From positions 40,653 to 104,652 of the forward strand of contig NZ_JADHVT010000003.1 of the NCBI RefSeq assembly GCF_016783915.1: a stretch of 64,000 nucleotides of DNA. Reading direction: 5' to 3'. The position numbers and the translations under genes are program-made. Below are positions 58,881 through 64,000 of this stretch, in pieces. The DNA is from Acidovorax sp. GTDB lineage: Bacteria; Pseudomonadota; Gammaproteobacteria; Burkholderiales; Burkholderiaceae_C. The notes under the pieces were generated by a model. That model had not been told where the DNA came from. It was given only the letters and a program-made list of their open reading frames with translations, and ran no database searches. Within the stretch, counting starts at the first letter, position 1, and each line of letters starts with the position of its first letter.

Positions 58881-59822
58881 ATGAATGAAACAGAAACGGC
58901 GGGGCTGCTCGCACCCGCCTCCGCGCAGGAGGGTGCGCAGTCATCGGCAGAGGAGCCCAAGAACCCTCTTCTGGTGTCGCTGGGCGAGCGCGTTCGCAAT
59001 CTGCGTGCACAGCGGGGCCTGACCCGCAAGGCGGTAGCGGTGGCCGCCGACGTGTCGGAGCGCCACCTGGCCAACCTGGAGTACGGCACGGGCAACGCCT
59101 CCATCCTTGTGCTGCAGCAGGTGGCCCATGCGCTGCACTGCTCGCTGGCGGAGCTCGTGGGCGATTTCACGACGCAATCGCCCGAATGGCTGCTGATCCG
59201 AGAACTGCTGGAACACCGCAGCGAGCCCGAACTGCGGCGTGCCCGCCTGGCGTTGCACGAGCTGCTGAGTGGGGGGCACAACGACGCAGCAAGGCACCGC
59301 CGTATTGCGCTGGTGGGTCTGCGGGGGGCGGGCAAATCCACCCTGGGGCCGCTGCTGGCGCGCGAGCTGGATGTTCCCTTCATTGAACTGAGCCGCGCCA
59401 TCGAGGCCCTCGCCGGGTGCAGCGTGCGCGAAATCCACGACCTGTACGGCACCACTGCCTACCGCCGCTACGAGCGCAGGGCGTTGGAAGAGACCATCCA
59501 GATCCACAGCGAGGTGGTCATTGCCACGCCGGGTGGCATTGTGTCGGACCCCGCCACTTTCAACGAGCTGCTGGCCCACTGCACCACCGTGTGGTTACGG
59601 GCCGCGCCCGAGGAACACATGGGGCGTGTGGTGGCACAGGGCGACATGCGCCCGATGGCCGCCAGCAAGGAGGCCATGGATGACCTCAAGCGCATCCTGG
59701 ACGGGCGCGCTGCTTTCTATTCCAAGGCCGAAATCACGGTGGATACCTCCGGCCAGACCCCCGAGCAGAGCCTGCAGACCTTGAGTGCCAGCGTGCGCAA
59801 GGCCATGGCCCGCGTGGCGTAA
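58881..59822 (+). CDS. boxR: BoxR/BzdR-type regulator: HTH_XRE plus shikimate kinase-like domain
   Basis: LGERVRNLRAQRGLTRKAVAVAADVSERHLANLEYGTGN; P-loop GLRGAGKSTLGPLLARELDVPFIELSRAIE; starts at 58833 or 58866 also possible. Confidence 0.93.
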   Translation: MNETETAGLLAPASAQEGAQSSAEEPKNPLLVSLGERVRNLRAQRGLTRKAVAVAADVSERHLANLEYGTGNASILVLQQVAHALHCSLAELVGDFTTQSPEWLLIRELLEHRSEPELRRARLALHELLSGGHNDAARHRRIALVGLRGAGKSTLGPLLARELDVPFIELSRAIEALAGCSVREIHDLYGTTAYRRYERRALEETIQIHSEVVIATPGGIVSDPATFNELLAHCTTVWLRAAPEEHMGRVVAQGDMRPMAASKEAMDDLKRILDGRAAFYSKAEITVDTSGQTPEQSLQTLSASVRKAMARVA

Positions 59823-60024
59823 AAACCTGCACCCGGTCTGAACGGCTGCCGCCCGGACATCGGCGCCGCAGCACCCACGCCCATCCCGGCACAGCACAGC
59901 GCCCGCCACCACGGCGGCCTGTGCAGCTCGCCCCCTCCCAATCGCCCCCTGCGCAGCCCTCAGCAGAGCTGCCCGTCTACCCGAATGCCATCGGCAAAAA
60001 AATGCATTGACATACCGAGAAACA

Positions 60025-60038
60025 TGCATGATGATGCA
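60025..60038. promoter_or_regulatory. BzdR-type TGCA-N6-TGCA repeat upstream of boxC
   Basis: TGCATGATGATGCA. Confidence 0.6.
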
Positions 60039-60054
60039 CATCAACAGTTATGTG

Positions 60055-60071
60055 CAAGCACTATATTGCAT
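60055..60071. promoter_or_regulatory. Candidate BoxR operator upstream of boxC
   Basis: CAAGCACTATATTGCAT, 16/17 identical to the element upstream of boxR. Confidence 0.68.
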
Positions 60072-60091
60072 CTATTCTCCACGGAGACCTC

Positions 60092-61762
60092 ATGGCAGAC
60101 CTCACCCACGCTCCCGAACGCGTTGACTACCGCACTAATCCCACGCAGTACCGCCACTGGACCTTGTCGGTCGAGGGTGCCATTGCGCGGTTGTCCCTCG
60201 ACATTGCGGAGGACGGCGGGATCCGTCCTGGCTACAAGCTCAAGCTCAACAGCTACGACCTGGGGGTGGACATTGAACTGCATGACGCGCTCAACCGCAT
60301 CCGCTTCGAGCACCCCAACGTGCGCAGCGTCATCGTCACCAGTGGCAAGGACCGTATCTTTTGCTCGGGCGCCAACATCTTCATGCTGGGTGTGTCCAGC
60401 CATGCCTGGAAGGTCAACTTCTGCAAGTTCACCAACGAGACGCGCAACGGCATTGAAGACTCCTCCAAACACTCGGGCCTCAAGTTCATTGCGGCAGTGA
60501 ATGGCGCCTGCGCAGGCGGCGGCTATGAGCTGGCACTGGCGTGCGATGAAATCATCCTGGTCGATGACCGGTCGTCTGCCGTGTCGCTGCCCGAAGTGCC
60601 TTTGCTGGGCGTGTTGCCCGGCACCGGTGGGCTGACACGTGTCACGGACAAGCGCCACGTGCGGCACGATCTGGCCGACATCTTCTGCACCAGCGTGGAG
60701 GGTGTGCGTGGCCAGCGCGCGGTGGACTGGCGCCTGGTGGACCGTATCGCCAAGCCCGCGCAATTTGCCGCCACGGTGCAAGAGCGCGCCGCCGCCCATG
60801 CACAGACCAGCACGCGCCCCAGCGGAGCACAAGGCATTGCCCTGCCACGCGTGGAGCGGCAGGACCATGCCGACGGCATGCGCTACCAGCACGTGACGGT
60901 GGACATCGACCGCGCACGGCGCACGGCCACAATGTGTATCCGCGCCCCCGAGGGAACGCAGCCCACAGACACGGCAGCCATTGAAGCAGCGGGCGCCGCC
61001 TGGTGGCCGCTGGCACTGGCCCGCGAGCTGGACGACGCCATCCTGAACCTGCGCACCAACGAGCTGGACATTGGCACTTGGCTGCTGAAGACCGAAGGGG
61101 ATGCGCAGGCGGTGCTGGCCAGCGATGCCATCTTGCTCGCGCATCAGGACCACTGGCTGGTGCGCGAGACCATTGGCGCGCTGCGGCGCACGCTTGCCCG
61201 TCTGGATGTGTCCTCACGCAGCCTCTTCGCGCTGATCGAGACGGGATCGGCTTTTGCCGGCACCCTGGCAGAGCTGGCGCTGGCGGCAGACCGCACCTAC
61301 ATGCTGGCCCTGCCCGACGCGCCCGAGCAGGCACCAACGCTCACTCTGAACGCATTCAACTTTGGCTTGTTGCCCATGGTGAATGACCAAAGCCGCTTGC
61401 AGCGCCGCTTCTATGAAGAGGCGGGCCCGCTGGAAGCGGTCCGCGCTGCCGCGGGCCGGCCGCTGGACGCAGACAGCGCACTGGCGCTGGGCCTGGTCAC
61501 GGCAGCCCCGGACGACATCGACTGGGCCGACGAAATCCGTATCGCCATTGAAGAACGCGCCGCCATGTCGCCCGATGCGCTGACCGGCCTGGAGGCCAAC
61601 CTGCGCTTTGCCAGCAGGGAGAACATGAACACCCGCATCTTCGGGCGCCTGACCGCGTGGCAGAACTGGATTTTCAACCGCCCCAACGCCGTGGGCGAGA
61701 AGGGCGCGCTCAAGGTTTACGGCACCGGCCAGAAGGCCGGATTTGACCAGACGCGCGTCTGA
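60092..61762 (+). CDS. boxC: Benzoyl-CoA-dihydrodiol lyase (2,3-epoxybenzoyl-CoA dihydrolase)
   Basis: Crotonase-like motifs (SGKDRIFCSGANIFMLG, NGACAGGGYELALACDEIILVDD); box gene order. Confidence 0.95.
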   Translation: MADLTHAPERVDYRTNPTQYRHWTLSVEGAIARLSLDIAEDGGIRPGYKLKLNSYDLGVDIELHDALNRIRFEHPNVRSVIVTSGKDRIFCSGANIFMLGVSSHAWKVNFCKFTNETRNGIEDSSKHSGLKFIAAVNGACAGGGYELALACDEIILVDDRSSAVSLPEVPLLGVLPGTGGLTRVTDKRHVRHDLADIFCTSVEGVRGQRAVDWRLVDRIAKPAQFAATVQERAAAHAQTSTRPSGAQGIALPRVERQDHADGMRYQHVTVDIDRARRTATMCIRAPEGTQPTDTAAIEAAGAAWWPLALARELDDAILNLRTNELDIGTWLLKTEGDAQAVLASDAILLAHQDHWLVRETIGALRRTLARLDVSSRSLFALIETGSAFAGTLAELALAADRTYMLALPDAPEQAPTLTLNAFNFGLLPMVNDQSRLQRRFYEEAGPLEAVRAAAGRPLDADSALALGLVTAAPDDIDWADEIRIAIEERAAMSPDALTGLEANLRFASRENMNTRIFGRLTAWQNWIFNRPNAVGEKGALKVYGTGQKAGFDQTRV

Positions 61763-61803
61763 CCCCCTGCCCTGCATTCGATTTCCATCCAGAGGAGCAC
61801 CCG

Positions 61804-63231
<1,428 letters not shown>

Positions 63232-63373
63232 TCGCCGCTGAGTTGCCCGTGCCGCATTCGCCCCTGGCAAGACGGCGCGAGCGGCACGGCGAAGCGGGCT
63301 CTGCGTTGTGGCACACCGAATGCGTCCACTGCATGCAAGGTCCCAGCACCGGTAGCCGGATATTGCTCGAAGA

Positions 63374-64000
63374 ATGAATATGGACACCCACACGCTGATC
63401 GACAACGGCATCCTGAAGCAGCATCTGATCGACCCGGAGATCTGCATTCGCTGCAACACCTGCGAGGCCACCTGTCCGGTCAACGCGATCACGCACGACG
63501 ACAACAACTACGTGGTGCGAGCGGACGTGTGCAACGGCTGCATGGCATGCATCTCGCCCTGCCCCACGGGCTCCATCGACAACTGGCGTGCTGTACCAGT
63601 GGCCCGTGCCTACACCATTGAGGAACAGTTCAGCTGGGAAGAATTGCCCGGCGAGCTAGCTCCCCACGAACTGGTCGCCGCGGGCGCAGAGCCCGTCACA
63701 GCGGCGACAGCACCGCAACAAGCCCTGGAGGCGCCTGCAGAGCCCGGCACGCAGGTGTTTCGGTCCGCCCAGTACGGAGCCACGGTACCGCCCTGGTCCG
63801 CAGCCCATCCCTACACCAATCTTTTTTCGCCCAAAAACCCGACCACAGCCACCGTGGTCGGCAACTTCAACTGCACCGAGGCGGGTTTTGAGAGCGAGAC
63901 CCACCATGTGGTGCTCGATTTCGGCAGCATGCCGTTCCCCGTGCTGGAAGGGCAATCGATTGGCATCATCCCGCCGGGCGCCGATGCGCTGGGCAAACCC
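63374..64000 (+). CDS. boxA: Benzoyl-CoA 2,3-epoxidase reductase subunit BoxA (3' truncated by window edge)
   Basis: Two 4Fe-4S motifs [16 protein letters not shown] and [17 protein letters not shown], then the start of an FNR-like domain. Confidence 0.94.
   Translation, partial: MNMDTHTLIDNGILKQHLIDPEICIRCNTCEATCPVNAITHDDNNYVVRADVCNGCMACISPCPTGSIDNWRAVPVARAYTIEEQFSWEELPGELAPHELVAAGAEPVTAATAPQQALEAPAEPGTQVFRSAQYGATVPPWSAAHPYTNLFSPKNPTTATVVGNFNCTEAGFESETHHVVLDFGSMPFPVLEGQSIGIIPPGADALGKP

Overview
GC-rich (Comamonadaceae/Acidovorax-like, inferred) chromosomal window with about 54 supportable protein-coding genes. No rRNA, tRNA, CRISPR array, IS element or prophage was recognised. Main blocks: (1) 1-12.8 kb housekeeping genes (partial tldD, rodA, a Ser/Thr kinase-HDOD-GAF protein, Wzy/PglL-type ligase, RNB ribonuclease, TonB-like protein, aroE, mtgA); (2) P450/AraC divergent pair, plsC-cdsA-like pair, ruvC, gspF, 5'-nucleotidase; (3) 24.9-33.4 kb cyanophycin locus (DUF1854, ABC transporter with zinc ribbon, two unequal cyanophycin synthetases, creA); (4) 34.3-39.4 kb PrpR-like sigma-54 activator divergent from an ICL/PEPM-family lyase + Bug protein + atypical SDR, with a good -24/-12 promoter; (5) acyl-CoA ligase/thiolase pair, envelope and small proteins, a hemolysin-III gene interrupted by an in-frame TGA, and an H1/HU-like protein; (6) 49.5-64 kb aromatic/acyl-CoA catabolism, including an almost complete aerobic benzoyl-CoA (box) cluster with boxR and a shared 17-bp operator-like motif. 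The most notable structure not explained by genes is a family of ~55-bp dispersed repeats with a conserved hairpin-plus-AGCGCT layout. Copies lie in intergenic gaps and also, in frame, inside aroE, the RNB ribonuclease and possibly gspF and tldD. Nothing here is demonstrably a brand-new defence or mobile system; the best candidates for novelty are the repeat family, the PrpR/sigma-54 lyase operon and the cyanophycin-linked ABC transporter.
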